64,000 bases of DNA from Sipunculus nudus. Its lineage: Eukaryota; Annelida; Sipuncula; Golfingiida; Sipunculidae. Within the stretch, counting starts at the first letter, position 1, and every line of letters begins with the position of its first letter. Location: positions 51,385,812-51,449,811 of the forward strand of contig CM049314.1 in assembly GCA_026874595.1 (NCBI GenBank). Reading direction: 5' to 3'. This document shows, piece by piece, positions 31,475 through 44,189 of the stretch. The notes below the pieces were generated by a model. It was not told where the DNA came from and ran no database searches. It saw only the letters and a program-made list of their open reading frames with translations. The position numbers and the translations under genes are program-made.

Positions 31475-34103
31475 TAGCGAACCTGTGAGCTTATGCGATG
31501 GTGTGGCGTCGTCCGGGGTCCGTCGTCCGTCGTAGGGCGTCTGTACGTTAACCCATACTATCTTGAAAACGGCACCTTAAAAAACTCTATCGGATTTTGC
31601 TTATTTTTTGGCTAACTTTTCTTAGATTTTATAGGGAAAAAGCTAAAAAAAAATTTTAAAAATCTTCTTCTCCGAATCTGTTCAGCCAAATTGTCCAATA
31701 TTTTACAGAAATGATTCCTGGAACAATCTCTCTCAAGTTTGTTCGAATGGTTTAAGTTCGGTGATTTTTGGCCGAGTTACAGGAAGTTGAACTTAGTCAT
31801 CTCTCCAAAAATGCATACTAAAATTACAATCTCAGAAATGGCTTGAGCTATCATCACCAAATTTTATGCCAATGTTGGTCACATGAGTCATATCTGAAAT
31901 TGAGGTATTGGTGGCGCCACCTGCATCGGCCTTTTTTGTACGGGGGTCATTAATGCCCGTATCATACTGACAGCTACAAATAACTTCTTCTCTAAAACGA
32001 AATGGCCAAATTGTTTAATATCGCACAGAAATGATCTTAGGGTAGTGCTTTCTGAAGTTTGTTCAAATGGTCTCAGTTCAGTGACTTTTGGCTAAGTTAT
32101 GGGAAGCTGAATTTAGTCATATGCCATAAAAGCCCATTTTAGCTAAGTGGCTACAAAGATCTTCTTCTCAAAAACCACTGGGCCAAATTCTTAAATCTCA
32201 CACATAAATTATCCTAAGATGTTGATAATTCCAGTTTCTACAAATTGTCTCAGTTCAGTGACTATTGGCTGAGTTATGGAAAGCTGAATTTAGTCATATG
32301 CCATAACAGCCCATGTTAGCTAAGTGGCTACAAAAATCTTCTTCTCAAAAAACACTGGGCCAAATTCTTAGATCTCACACATTAATTATCCTTAGAAGTT
32401 GATAATTCAAGTTTGTTCAAATGGTTTTGGTTCAATGATTTTTGGCTGAGTTATGGGAAGCTGAACTTTGCCATTTTGCTGTATTTTCCCATATGAGTTA
32501 CAAACCTACAAAATGTTTTCGACTGATGATACTGAGGCCAGTTTGTTTAATATTTTGCAAGAATAATTCCCTGAATCATTCTAATAATAATTGTCTTTTA
32601 TGGTTCCAAAAATGAATTTTGGCTGAATTATAAAGACTGAATTGAGTCATTTTACCATATATGTTAGCTGTGTGAAGCAGATACATCTAGCCTAGCACCA
32701 GTTTATCTGCATCCATTACATCATGCCTCTAGACATTTAGATTTCAGAATATCTATGGAAAATATTGACAAGAATGTTTTTTAAAAGCTTTTAAAAAATG
32801 TAGATTTATGATATTACAAATCATCTGTACACTAACTCATAATTTCTCAGGAATATCAGGAGCTACCATCCCCAAATTTTATGCAATTATTAGTCACATA
32901 TTAAATGTTGATGGATTTAGCTTATTTTTGCTATCTGCATTTACTTAGATTTTACAGGGAAAAAGCTGAAAAAAAAACTTCTTCTTGTAAACAGTCCAGC
33001 CAAATTGTTCAATATTTTACAGAAATGATCCCAGAGGCGAGCCTTCTCAAGTTTGTTCAAATGGTTTGTGTTGGATAAATTTTAGCAGAGTTACATAACA
33101 GGCCAAGATTGTGTATGTTTCTTGAATAGGTTGAGAAACTGCCAACTGTTTCAGATTTGGCAACAGATCAAGAGTTCATTCAGTGCAGCCAAATATAGGT
33201 CAACAGTTCAATCAGTGCAGCCAAGCACAAGGCATGTGATCACCTCATGGGCAGCATGTGATCATCTAATGGGTAGCATGTGATCACCTCATGAGTATCA
33301 TGTGATCACCTCATGGGTGTCATGCCCCTTAGGGCTGCATATGGAGCCAATCTGTGAGCTTATGCAATTGTGTGGCTACTATTTCAGATTTGGCAATAGG
33401 CAAAAGGTCAGCCTGGATTTATTTATAGCTTTGGCAGACTGCCAACTGTGTCAGATTATGCAATAGGTCAAGAGTTCACTCAGTGCAGCCAGGTACAGGT
33501 CAAAAGTTCTCTCAGTCTAGCCAGGTGCAGGTCAAGAGTTCACTCAGTGCAGTAGCCTGAGCCAGTAATTTGTCACAGTACACTTGGGGCAACAGCCTTT
33601 CTCACCTAAGCCTGGTCAGCCCCATGCATCAGACTCAAGGTAACTTTGATGTATTGGCCTGATATTCTGACATGTCTATGTCTCTTTAATGGCTTTCTCG
33701 TTCACAAGACAGGTATCGCCATCTACAATGACTTTTGCAAAGTGTATGTGCCTGCTTAATTCTACGGAGGAATTTGATATATCAGCCTGAAATTGGGCAT
33801 ATTTATACATGTCAAATATCTTTGTCGTATACAAGACTGGTGGTGCCACCTACAATAATGCCTCACTTCACCTTTCCCACTCTGATTTTGGAGGATACAC
33901 GTAGCCGCTTGTTGACTACCCATATTCTAGTTTTTGTGTTGTGTGCACCCATGCCAGAATTTCAGCAGTGATGTTTGTGTATTGTTTCTTGTTCAAAATG
34001 TTTAGTACTTGTTCCTATGTATGAAAAGTAGTGGTTCAGCATTGAAGCGTCATACCTGGTGTATGTCCATATGCACAGGTTCGCATTAGGCCTGTAGGCC
34101 TTG
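31475..34103 (+). mobile_element. Hel-B element nested in Hel-B (2.6 kb)
   Basis: 5' terminus TTTTTAGCGAACCTGTGAGC (31471-31490), a CCGTCGT run, and 3' terminus GCACAGGTTCGCATTAGG with AGGCCTGTAGGCCTTG at 34103. The body is near complete but rearranged around 32810-33130. A stub of Hel-C 3' end lies inside at 33858-33930. GGTGGCGCCACCTGC occurs at 31911. Confidence 0.75.
33858..33930 (+). mobile_element. Hel-C 3' end stub
   Basis: CTCACTTCACCTTTCCCACT, then TTTTGGAGGATACACGTAG, the hairpin and TATTCTAG match the Hel-C 3' end, sitting between Hel-B phrases CACCTACAATA and TTTTTGTGTTGTGTG. Only about 73 nt of Hel-C remains, so it is a truncated insertion or a deletion remnant. Confidence 0.7.
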
Positions 34104-34483
34104 TTTTAAAAAAATTAGTCATCTAAAGAATTCTATTGGATTTTGCTTATTTCTTGGCTATCTGCATTTTCTGAGTTTTCACAAGGAAAAAGCTAAAACA
34201 TTTTAAAATGTTCTTCTCTGAAACCATGCTGCAAAATTGTTCGTTCATCTGTCCCAATAATCCCTCCTGGCGAATAGAACATATCCAAAATATCCTGACT
34301 GATGCATCCTAGTTTTAAAATGTCACAGTCCGAAATGCGCAGGTCCAAAATGTCCATTTGGCTGAAATCATAATGACTAAGGTACATATGCAGGACATAG
34401 AGGATCAATATAAAATTTTAAAAATGAACCTCCATTCATACACCCAAACTCTGCACAGGTTCTCATTAGGCCTGTAGGCCTTG

Positions 34484-35098
34484 TTCTTGATATTTACCAG
34501 AAGTATTCTCCTATATATTTCCTATATACATGCCATAAACTAAGTCTATTAAGTTTAATTTCTTGAAGTTATGGGCCTCAACATAAAGCACTTTGTAAAA
34601 AATCAGGAAAAATATTTACTCACTTAACATGAACATTTCTTAAGCTAGAGATTTTTTATATTATAGTACTTTGTTTTATTGAGATTAAATTGTATACCCA
34701 AAATTAGATCTGAATTTTGTAAATTTTTTTAAAGTTATTAGCATAATAATAAAATTAGCACCTTAAATTTTGCCCAATTTTGACCATGGCACTTTTTTTC
34801 TTGTGAGTACTGTTGATTTAATTTTCACAGCATGTAAACACAAGTATTTAATTTGTTTAAATCTGAAATTTGAAAATTAGGCTAGTTATTGAATTTTTCT
34901 TGAGTCTCTATTGTAGTCGCATGCTTTGTGCAGATGCAGGCAGCCTGGTCACTGAAAGTCAGCAATGCCAGGGTTCCTGATTAGTTTTAGGTCACTGGGG
35001 GAGATCCCCTGCTGTGAAAGGTGTACAGATATTCTAATATTAACTTAACTCCAAAATCTGAGTCAAGTATTATTTCTAGATATTTATTAGCTCAGCTT
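34484..35098 (+). mobile_element. Outer Hel-A body, resumed
   Basis: TTGATATTTACCAG and following text continue the Hel-A body broken at 21867 (CACTGATCTG). Typical phrases follow (GGGCCTCAACATAAAGC, ATTGTATACCCAAAATTAG). It runs to 35098, where a Hel-A variant begins with TTAGCTCAGC. No ORF. Confidence 0.65.
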
Positions 35099-35453
35099 AC
35101 TGTAAATCACTCTTTGTCTGTCGTCCTTCCGGCCATTTGGCCGTCTGTCCATTAACAAGGCACAAATCGTAACCACTGGACCTGGAATCTTCTCACTATA
35201 CATCCAGAGAGGTCCATGCAAAGTCTTCCTGGAAACCTGGAATTAGGTCTCTTTTACCCATATTCTTCAAGCTATGGGGCTCCGAGGTACCCCCCCCCCC
35301 GAATAACTAAAAATTTGATACAAAAGCTCAAGTATCTGAACAACTAATGCATTAATCACCATGATACTTGCATGGATGTTAATCATGGAGTGTTTCATCA
35401 GTTTCTGCAGACTGGTGGTGCCACCTGTATTTTTTTATTTTTTTTACTATTTT

Positions 35454-38400
35454 TAGCGAACCTGTGAGCTTATGCGATGGTGCGTCGTCGTGCGTCGTCT
35501 GTACGTTAACCATAGCTATCTCAAAAACGGCAGGAGCTAGCATCACCACATTTTTTGCAAATAATCAGTCATCCAAAAAACTATATCGAATTTTGTTTAT
35601 TTTTTTCTAACTGCATTTTCTTAGATTTTAGGAAAAAAGCTGAAAAAGCTTTAAAAATCTTCTTCTCCGAAACTGTCCAGCCCAATTGTCCAATATTTCA
35701 CAGAAATGATCCCTGGAACAATCTTTCTCAAGTTTGTTCAAACAGTTCCAGTTCGAAGATTTTTGGCCAAGTTACAGGAGGTTGAACTTTGTTAACTATG
35801 CAAAAAAGCATATTAAAATTTAAATCTCAGAAACTGCTGGAACTATCATCACCAAATTTTATGCCAATGTTGGTCACATAGGTCATATCTGAATTTGAGA
35901 CATTGGTGGCGCCACCTGGTTCAGCCTTTTTTGTACGGGGTCATCAGTGCCTGTATCACACTGAGGGCTACAAAAATTCTTCTCTGAAACCATATGGCCA
36001 AAATGTTCAATATCGCACAGAAAAGATCCTAGGGTAGTGCTTTCTGACGTTTTTTCAAATGGTCTCTTTTCAGTGACTTTTGGCTAAGTTATGGGAAGCT
36101 GAATTTAGTCATATGCCATAACAGCCCATTTTAGCTCAGTGGCTACATAGATCTTCTTCTCAAAAACCACTGGGCCAAATTCTAAAATCTCACACATTAA
36201 TTATCCTCAGATGTTGATAATTCAAGTTTGTTCAAATGATTTTGGTTCAGTGCTTTTTGGCTGAGTTACGGGAAGCTGAACTTAGCCAGTTTGCTGTATC
36301 TTCCTATATGAGTTATAAACCTGTGAAACATTTTTCGACTGATGCCACTGAAGCCAGTTTGTTAAATATTGCACAAGAATAATCCCTACAATAATTCTTA
36401 TAATAATTATCTAATGGTTCCACATGAATGATTTTTGGCTGAATTATGGAGATTGAATTGAGTCATTTTACAATATATGTTAGCTGTGTTATGCTGTTAC
36501 ATCTAGCCTGGCACCAGTTTATCAGCATCTATTACATCATGCCACTAGATATTTAGATTTCAGGTTATCTTTGGTTAATATTGATAAGAAAGTTTTTTTA
36601 AAAGCTTTAAAAAAAATTGGATTTATGTTATGTTATTCATCATACCAGGCAATGTTAGGTTGATTGTCGTTGACATTCAACTTTCTGTGGCTATTTAAAG
36701 ACAACTGTAGGTGGATTATAAATTATTGGTATCCCTACTCAACTTAATTCAAGAATTTGCCATCAATGAGATATATCTAAATTTTAATTTTGCATTCAGT
36801 ATGCATCCGTAATAATTTTACATATATTCCTGATTTCTTTTTTATAAAAAGTCAGCTGAGAAGCATTTTGTATTGGGAAAGTAAATTTCAAAGTTATTTT
36901 AAGTAGGGACCACTTTTGTGTACAGATGGCAGCACTTGGTTTACCATTGGCAGATTGCCATTGCCTTGATGTTGGCCATTAGCCAAGATGATGTCAGCTC
37001 TATAAATAGTTTTGGCACAGTGCCAGGATTGGAAGAAGTGCAGCCAGGTATAGGTCAAGAGTTCACTCAGTGCAGTAGCTGCATTCTATTTATAGCTTTG
37101 GCAGATTGCTCACTGCATCATATTTGGCACCAAAGTTCGGCATGAATCTATTATAGCTTTGGCAGACTGCCAACTGTGTCAGATTATGCAACAGGTCAAG
37201 AGTTCACTTAGTGCAGCCAGGTACAGGTCAAAAGTCCACTCAGTCTAGCCAGGTGCAGGTCAAGTGTTCACTCAGTGCAGTAGCTTGAGGCAGCAATTTG
37301 TCACAGGTCACTCGGGGGCAACTGCCTTACTCACCTAAGCCTTGTCAGCCCAGTGCATTAAACTCTGGGGAAGTTTGATGTATTGGACTGATATTTTGAC
37401 CTGTCTATGCGTCTTTGATGGTATTCTCATTTACAATACAGGTGGTGCCACCTACATTGACTTTTGCAGTGTATGCGCCTGCTTATTTCTACAGAGGAAT
37501 TTGATACATCAGCCTAAAATTGGGCATGTTTAAACATATCAGGTAGCTTTATAGTGTACAAGATTGGTGGCGCCACCTACAATTTTTTTTTCACAGTGTA
37601 TGTCCCTGCTTATTTCACAGGAGGGGTTTGACATATCAGTCAGAGTTTTGCGGATACTATGTTTCCAGTCGGACGCCGACGCTGCCGCCATCGCTGCATA
37701 GGTTTTCGGAGAATTCCTCCATAACCACTGGGCAGAATTTTCTAAAATTCGGAACTATGATCGGGTCACATGTGAACTGTTGCGCCCTCATTTTTGGTTG
37801 ATCTCTGAACTTTCCTCTCTGCCCAGTGTCCATTTGTGCGTCTGTTTCCACACATAAACCTACATATCTCGGGAACCGTTTGACCGATAAGGCTAAAGAT
37901 TTTGCACAAATGTAGCCCTTTGAAAGCTTTATAACATACACTTAAACCTATATTTATGTATACGCTGTAAAACCTTTATTTATGTATACGCTGCACACAT
38001 TCAGGCTTATATATCAGGACTGGTTTGACATATCCCCCTGAAATTTTGCAGGTGTATAGATCTCACATATCTCTTAATCATACACAAAATTGGTGGCGCC
38101 ATCTGCAACCATTTTAGCACAGCGTCCATCTGTTCATCTGCCTTGGGATTAAACACTCATATCTCTGCATTGGTTGGATTTATCCATCTGAAATTTTGCA
38201 TATGTATACATCCTGGACAGCTTTCTTGATTTTATGACAGGTGGCGCCATCTACATTGACGTTTAAGCTGCAGACATCCAAGCTCATATCTCGGGAACCG
38301 TTTGACCAATTGGGCCAAAATTTTGCGTGTGTATACATCTCCCATAGCTCTTTATCATACGCAAAACTGGTGGTGCCATCTGCAGCCATTTTTGCACAGC

Positions 38401-39420
38401 GTCCATCTGTTCATCTGCCTTGGGATAAAATCACTCATATCTCGGCAGTGGTTTTACTTATCCACCTGATATTTTGCAGGTTTATATATACTTCACACCT
38501 TTCTTCATTTTATGACAGGTGGCGCCACCTACATTCAAATTTACACTGCAGACATCCAAGCTCATATCTCAGGAACCATTTGACCGATTGGGTAAAAATT
38601 TTGCATGTTTATAACTCTCGCATAACTCTTTGCAAAAGCGGTGGCGCCACCTGCAATCACTTTTGCACAGCGTCCATCTGTTTGTTTGCCGTGGGATAAA
38701 ATCACTCATATCTCCGCAGTGGTTTGATATATCTGCCTAAAATTTTGCAGGTTTATACATCTTGGATAGCTTTCTGGATTTTTGGCAGGGGGCACCACCT
38801 ACACTTATGTATACGCTGCAGACATTCAGGCTTATATCTCAGGACTGGTTGAACATATCCCCCTGAAATTTTGCATGTATATAGATCTCACATATCTCTT
38901 AATCATACACAAAATTGGTGGCGCCACCTGCCAATATTTTTGCACAGTGTCCATCTGTTTGTCTGCCGTGGGCTAAAATCACGCATATCTCAGTAGTGGT
39001 TTGACTTATCTGCCTAAAATTTTGCATGTTTATACATCTTGGACAGCTTTCTGGATGTTGTGGTAGGTGGCACAACCTACATACACATTTCGGCTGCAGA
39101 CATCCAGGCTATTATGCAACACACCTCACTCTATTTCCCCTTGCCACTCAATTTATGCCTCACTTCACCTTTCCCACTCTGATTTTGGAGGATACACGTT
39201 GTCCCTTGTTGACTACCCATATTCTAGATTTTGTGTTGTGTGCACCCATGCCATAATCGCAGCAGTGATGTTTGTTTAATTGTTTCTTGTTCCAAGTGTT
39301 TAGTACTTGCATTGTTCATATACATGTTACACATGTTCTTGAAAAGTAATGGTCCAGCATTGAAGCATTATACCTGGTGTAATCTCATTGCACAGGTTCG
39401 CATTAGGCCTGTAGGCCTTG
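35454..39420 (+). mobile_element. Hel-B element carrying a Hel-C
   Basis: 5' terminus TTTTTAGCGAACCTGTGAGC and 3' terminus GCACAGGTTCGCATTAGG with AGGCCTGTAGGCCTTG at 39420. The body closely parallels 22621-24910. A Hel-C element occupies 37641-39227; Hel-B text resumes with TTTTGTGTTGTGTGCACCC. GGTGGCGCCACC sites occur at 35906 and 37568. Confidence 0.8.
37641..39227 (+). mobile_element. Hel-C element with the long palindrome array
   Basis: The 5' end lacks the first GTATCCGCCAAAA and begins CAGAGTTTTGCGGATACTAT. It ends GATTTTGGAGGATACACG, a decayed hairpin and ATTCTAG. Palindromes or variants lie near 38094, 38239, 38369, 38518, 38640, 38787, 38921 and 39066. The array is one to two dimers longer than in 29925-31095, so copies differ in array length. 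Confidence 0.75.
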
Positions 39421-39429
39421 TTTTTCTCT

Positions 39430-40066
39430 ATTTTGAGACCTTAAAAGATGCCATCATCTGTTAACAGGGCACAAATCGTAAACGCAGGACCTGGAATCTT
39501 CTAACTTTACATCCAGATAGGTCTATGAAAAGTCTCCTTGAAAACCTAGAATTAGGTCTCTGTTATCCATATTCTTCAAGGTATGGGGCTCAAAAGTATC
39601 CCCAGAATAATGAAAAATTTGTTACAAAAGCTCAGGTATCTGAAAAACTTATATGCATCGATCACCATGATTCTTTGCATGGATATTGATCATGGATTGT
39701 TTCATCAGTTTCTGCAGACTTGTGGCACCACCTGTATTTTTTTATATTTTACTATTTTATTTATCTATTTTTGAGACCTTAAAAGATGCCGTCGTCTGTT
39801 AACAGGGCACAAATCATAATGACTAGACCTAGAATCTTCTTTCTTGACATGCTGGGAGGTCCATGAAAAGTCTCCATGGAAACCTGAAATTAGGCCTCTG
39901 TCACCATTATTGTCCGAGCTATGGGGCTCAGAAGTACCCCCAGAATAACTAAAAATTTGATACAAAAGCTCAAGTATCTGAACAACTATTGCATTAATCA
40001 CCATGATACTTGCATGGATGTTAATCATGAAGTGTTTCATCAGTTTCTGGTGACTGGTGGCGCCAC
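39430..40066 (+). repeat. Two tandem Hel-A-variant modules (~335 nt)
   Basis: The segments 39430-39760 and 39770-40066 are direct repeats: both start near GAGACCTTAAAAGATGCC and run through GTTAACAGGGCACAAATC and GATCACCATGAT to a GTGGC-CCAC site. Similar modules recur at 55960-56860 and 11400-12270, so tandem amplification of this unit is a family trait. Confidence 0.75.
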
Positions 40067-40072
40067 TTCTAT

Positions 40073-41510
40073 TAGCTTATGCGATGGTGTGGCGTCGTCC
40101 GTCGTCCGTCCGTCCGTCGTCCGTCGTCTATACGTTAACCCATACTATCTTGAAAATGGCAAGGGTTAGCATCACCAAATTTTATGCAAAAAAATTAGTC
40201 ATCTTAAATACTCTATCGGATTTTGCCTATTTTTTGGCTAACTGCGTTTTCTTAGATTTTATAGGGAAAAAGCTAAAAAAGCTTTAAAAATCTTCTTCTC
40301 TGAAATTATTCAGCCAAATTGTCCAATATTTTACAGAAATGATCCCTGGAACAATCTCTCTCAAGTTTGTTCGAATGGTTTAAGTTCGGTGATTTTTGGC
40401 CGAGTTACAGGAAGTTGAACTTAGTCATGTGTCCAAAAAAGCATATTAAAATTACAATCTCAGAAACGGCTGAAGCTGTCATCACCAAATTTTATGCCAA
40501 TGTTTGTCACATGAGTCATATCTGAAACTGAGGTATTGGTGGCGCCACCTGTATCGGCCTTTTTTGTACAGGGGTCATCAGTGCCCGTATCATACTGACG
40601 TCTACAAAAAACTTCTTCTCTGAAACAATTTGGGCTAATTGTTTAATATCGCACAGAAATCATCCTAGGGTAGTGCTTTCTGAAGTTTGTTCAAATGGTC
40701 TCAGTTCAGTGATTTGTTGGCTGAGTTATGGGAAGCTGAATTTAGTCATATGCTGTAACAGCCCATTTTAGCTCAGTGGCTACAAAGATCTTCTTCTCAA
40801 AAACCACTGGGCCAAATTCTTAAATCTCACACATTTATTATCCTTAGATGTTGATAATTCAAGTTTGTTCAAATGGTTTTGGTTCAGTGATTTTTGGCTG
40901 AGTAATGAGAAGCTGAACTTAGCCATTTTTCTGTATTTTCCCATATGAGTTATGGACTGTGGACTGCAAAACTGTTCTTCTACAAAATTATTGTTTCCAT
41001 ATAACATCTGTAACATTGCCCAAAAATTATTCTTAGGTGGCCTTTGTTCAAGTTTACTTGAATGATTTTTGGCAGAATTATTGGACCTTTTACAATGAAA
41101 GGACTGCATCTTTTATTATTCTAGATATTTTGTTAAAAGTTTATGAATATGTCAGCTTGAAAAAAAAGCATTTTAGCTAAAGTCTTTTAGTATGTGTAAA
41201 CAGATTTACCAACAGGCCAATATTGTGTCTGTATCTTTAAATAGGTTGAGAAACTGCCAATTCAGATTTGACAACAGATCAAGAGTTCATTCAGTGCAGC
41301 CAGATATAGGTCAAGACTTCAATCAGTGCAGCCAAGCACAAGGCATGTGATCACCTGATGGGTGACATGTGAACACCTCATGGGCACCATGTGATCACTT
41401 CATGGGTGTCATGCCCCTCAGGGCAGGGCCCCTGCATGAGCTTATGCAATGGTGTGGCTACTATTTCAGATTTGACCACAGGCTAGAGGTTACTACTAGA
41501 GGTTGCTGAA
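40073..41510 (+). mobile_element. Hel-B fragment without termini
   Basis: It begins within the 5' end (AGCTTATGCGATGGTGTGG; the AGCGAACCTGTG is missing) and follows the Hel-B body to about 41510. The AGGCCT 3' hairpin is absent. GGTGGCGCCACCTG lies at 40538. A minus-strand ORF at 40780-41109 is a chance reading frame through the repeat. Confidence 0.7.
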
Positions 41511-42390
41511 AATTAATTAATCTTTATTTTTTCCCAGTTTTCTTAACAACCTTGGAGTTGTAAAAATCACCAATAATTTTTACCAAAAAAAAAATTGTAA
41601 TTGTATTTAATATATGGCAATTAGAGAGTAACAAGAGGTATACTGAAGCACATTTATGAGATAAATTTATGAAGAGAAAATCTAGGAGAAAAAAGTCATC
41701 CACTTGCATATTGAACCAATCATAGTTCGATAGATCAATAGATCAATGACTATTTAAAGAGTATATTACACATTGTACAGTATTATATCATATCAGAAAA
41801 GTTATGATTTCTAGATTCATAGATTAATAGATGATTTATGCATGTAAACGTGCATTGAATTATATATTTAATTATAATAAATGGGTTATATTCAGTCTCC
41901 TTTTCTCTTTTTAAATTACTACATTATTAATATTACTAATACCAATTTCACTTCAAATTAATAATGAAAACAAAATTATTATGTAAATAATCAGCAGTAG
42001 CCCACATCATATATCACTTAAATATGCCGTATACAATACCCATGTAAGTTTCTTATTGCTTACTTTATTAATAAAAAATATAAATAAAAAAAGTTAATTA
42101 TTTCATTAATAATATAATATTCTGTAAATATTAATAAATATATTTCTTGTGATCTATACATAACTATATTAATAAAACTATATAATGAAAAAAATCCATT
42201 TCCAAAAATAATGTTAATTATTACATTTATATTATAATATTCTGTAAATATTAATATATATATATTACCTGTCAACTATACATAACCATTCAGTGTTAAA
42301 ATATTGAAAATCTGACTGAAAACATTTTTAATTGAAAATGTCAATTACAATGCATAATATATAAAAAAATTAGATTAGATCACTATTTTA
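41511..42390. other. AT-rich tail of the Hel-A variant
   Basis: Very AT-rich, with two copies about 124 nt apart (42091-42170 and 42215-42290) of a segment with AATATTCTGTAAATATTAAT and CTATACATAAC. No gene, RNA or element terminus seen. Confidence 0.6.
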
Positions 42391-42394
42391 TTCT

Positions 42395-42665
42395 CGCCTA
42401 GGCAGATTTAAAACTCGCCTAAGTGATATCAGGCAGATTTAAACTCGCCTGGATGATACCAGACGGATTTTAAACTTGCCTAGACGAGATTAAAATCCTG
42501 GCCTGCTCAATGATTGATTTTAATCTCGCCTAGGCGAGATTGCGATTGTGATCTCGTCTAGGCGAGTTTAAAATCTGTCAAGGCGAGATCACAATCGTTA
42601 TCTCGCCTAGGCGAGATCACAATCGCAATCTCGTCTAGGCGAGTTTAAAATCCGCCTGGATTTCA
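42395..42665. repeat. CTCGCCTAGGCGAG palindrome cluster and inverted repeat
   Basis: The perfect 18-bp palindrome ATCTCGCCTAGGCGAGAT occurs at 42523-42540 and 42600-42617, with decayed forms at 42391-42405, 42476-42490, 42551-42567 and 42629-42644. CGAGATTGCGATTGTGATCT at 42534 is the exact inverted complement of sequence at 42614-42633, so arms 42525-42555 and 42612-42643 (one mismatch) form a long stem with a 56-nt spacer. The local CpG content is far above the surrounding DNA. Confidence 0.85.
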
Positions 42666-42946
42666 ATCTTGTCTCTGACATATATATCTGAGTCACAGTT
42701 AACCTATATTCTCAGAGTTTTGGGGTATGTTTGAGTACCCCAGAAATAATGCAAAATACACTCAAATTGCCAGATTCCTCATGAAAGGCTGGTTGGATTG
42801 TCATCAAATTTATTGTGCTTATGGGTCTTGATGAACTTAAGCTAATATGCAACAACAATGTTGCCACCTACCTTAATTAGTTGGCCGTGCAAGGACATAT
42901 TATCAACATGTCAGTCGGCTGAGCGTCATGACCCACGAGTCACTTG

Positions 42947-44189
42947 TTGTTTTGCAATTTTAAAAGATATATTTTGTGGTAAAAAAAATAAATACATTTG
43001 TATGCATGATGTGGTGTTATCTGACAAGATTGAGATTTATGATGATGCAATTTAGAATTATGAATCAACTTTTATATTGAGATATCGATATTATATTGGA
43101 AATGTATAGAAAAAAATGTATAGAAATATAAACTTAAAAAAAATTGATGGGATAAAAAAATAAGGATCTAATACAAACATTCATTCATTATTTCCTGCCT
43201 CAGCAGAATTGGAGATCAGGTTTTGTGTGCCCTGTATGTATGTTAATTCTGACATTCCCCGTCTTGCAAATGTGTAAAATTTATTTAATTTAAAAAATTA
43301 TTTGGATTAGAAAAAACTAAGATCTATATGAAACATTTTCTTGCCTCAGGGGAATGGAAACATAAAGGTATCAGCTCTGTCTGTCCAACATCTCTCTTTT
43401 ATCATTAAATATATATTAATTATGAAATTTTTCCTATAAGCACTGTTGAAATAACTTTCATATGCTGTATGTGTATGGATCTAAGCTGTTAAAGTATGAA
43501 ATTTGAAAGCAACATATATTCAGTTGTGTAATATTTCAGATGTTAAACTTATAAAAAAAATGATATAATAAAAGAAATAATTGAAACTTCATATATTATC
43601 AGCTTTGTTTGTCAACAGTCTGTCTGTCCCTTTTTAAACATAAAGCAATTGTGAATGAACTTTTTTTTATCCTGTAAGCATTGTTGAATAAAGTGAAAAT
43701 CCTATGTATATACACTATTATAATACAGAAATGTTGTAACTCCCACCCTTCCACCCCACCACCAGCACCAAGTTCTTGCATCTGTGGACTTTGGACATTA
43801 GTTATATTTCAGCTGTATACATTTTATAATATAAAAAATACATTTATTTATTAATATATAAATATTTATATTATAAAAAAATAGATCCAGTTAAACAAAT
43901 TTGTAAATTACTTAACTGTCAATAATTTATTCCATGATTGAATGATAGCACCCTGTCGGGGTTGCACCAACTGATTGCTCTGAGCATTTTAGTGAAAATT
44001 ACAATGAATTCAAAGTTCACTGTTGCTCAGAATTGGACTGAAGACAGATCATAAAACTTTACAGTGATCACCAGGACTAACTTGTGTTACTGAACATTCA
44101 GGATATTTCACTTTTTTTTCATTTTTTTTATGACCACTTACTAGATTTTTGGTCATGGATGATTGATTTCTACACTTTTTACACTATAC
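42947..44189. other. AT-rich Hel-A body, no gene
   Basis: Contains decayed Hel-A body phrases (for example TTTCCTATAAGCACTGTTGAA at 43430) repeated with drift near 43660. It probably continues the outer Hel-A copy. No convincing ORF or RNA gene. Confidence 0.45.

Larger units (their letters stand above)
31383..34483 (+). mobile_element. Hel-B element interrupted by a second Hel-B
   Basis: 5' terminus TTTTTAGCGAATCTGTGAGC (31379-31398). It is cut at 31475 and resumes at 34104 with AAAAAAATTAGTCATCT, the normal continuation. It ends GCACAGGTTCTCATTAGG, AGGCCTGTAGGCCTTG at 34483. Outside the nested copy only about 475 nt remain, so this is a strongly deleted copy. After it, the outer Hel-A body resumes. 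Confidence 0.7.
35099..42946 (+). mobile_element. Hel-A variant nested in Hel-A, interrupted
   Basis: Starts TTAGCTCAGCTTACTGTAAA and ends GTCGGCTGAGCGTCATGACC, then CACGAGTCACTTG (42946). This variant has repeat modules with GGCACAAATCGTAACC and AAAATTTGATACAAAAGCTC and C tracts (35289-35300). It is interrupted by Hel-B at 35454-39420 and by a Hel-B fragment at 40073-41510. The last 1.4 kb is AT-rich with a palindrome cluster. Confidence 0.65.
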
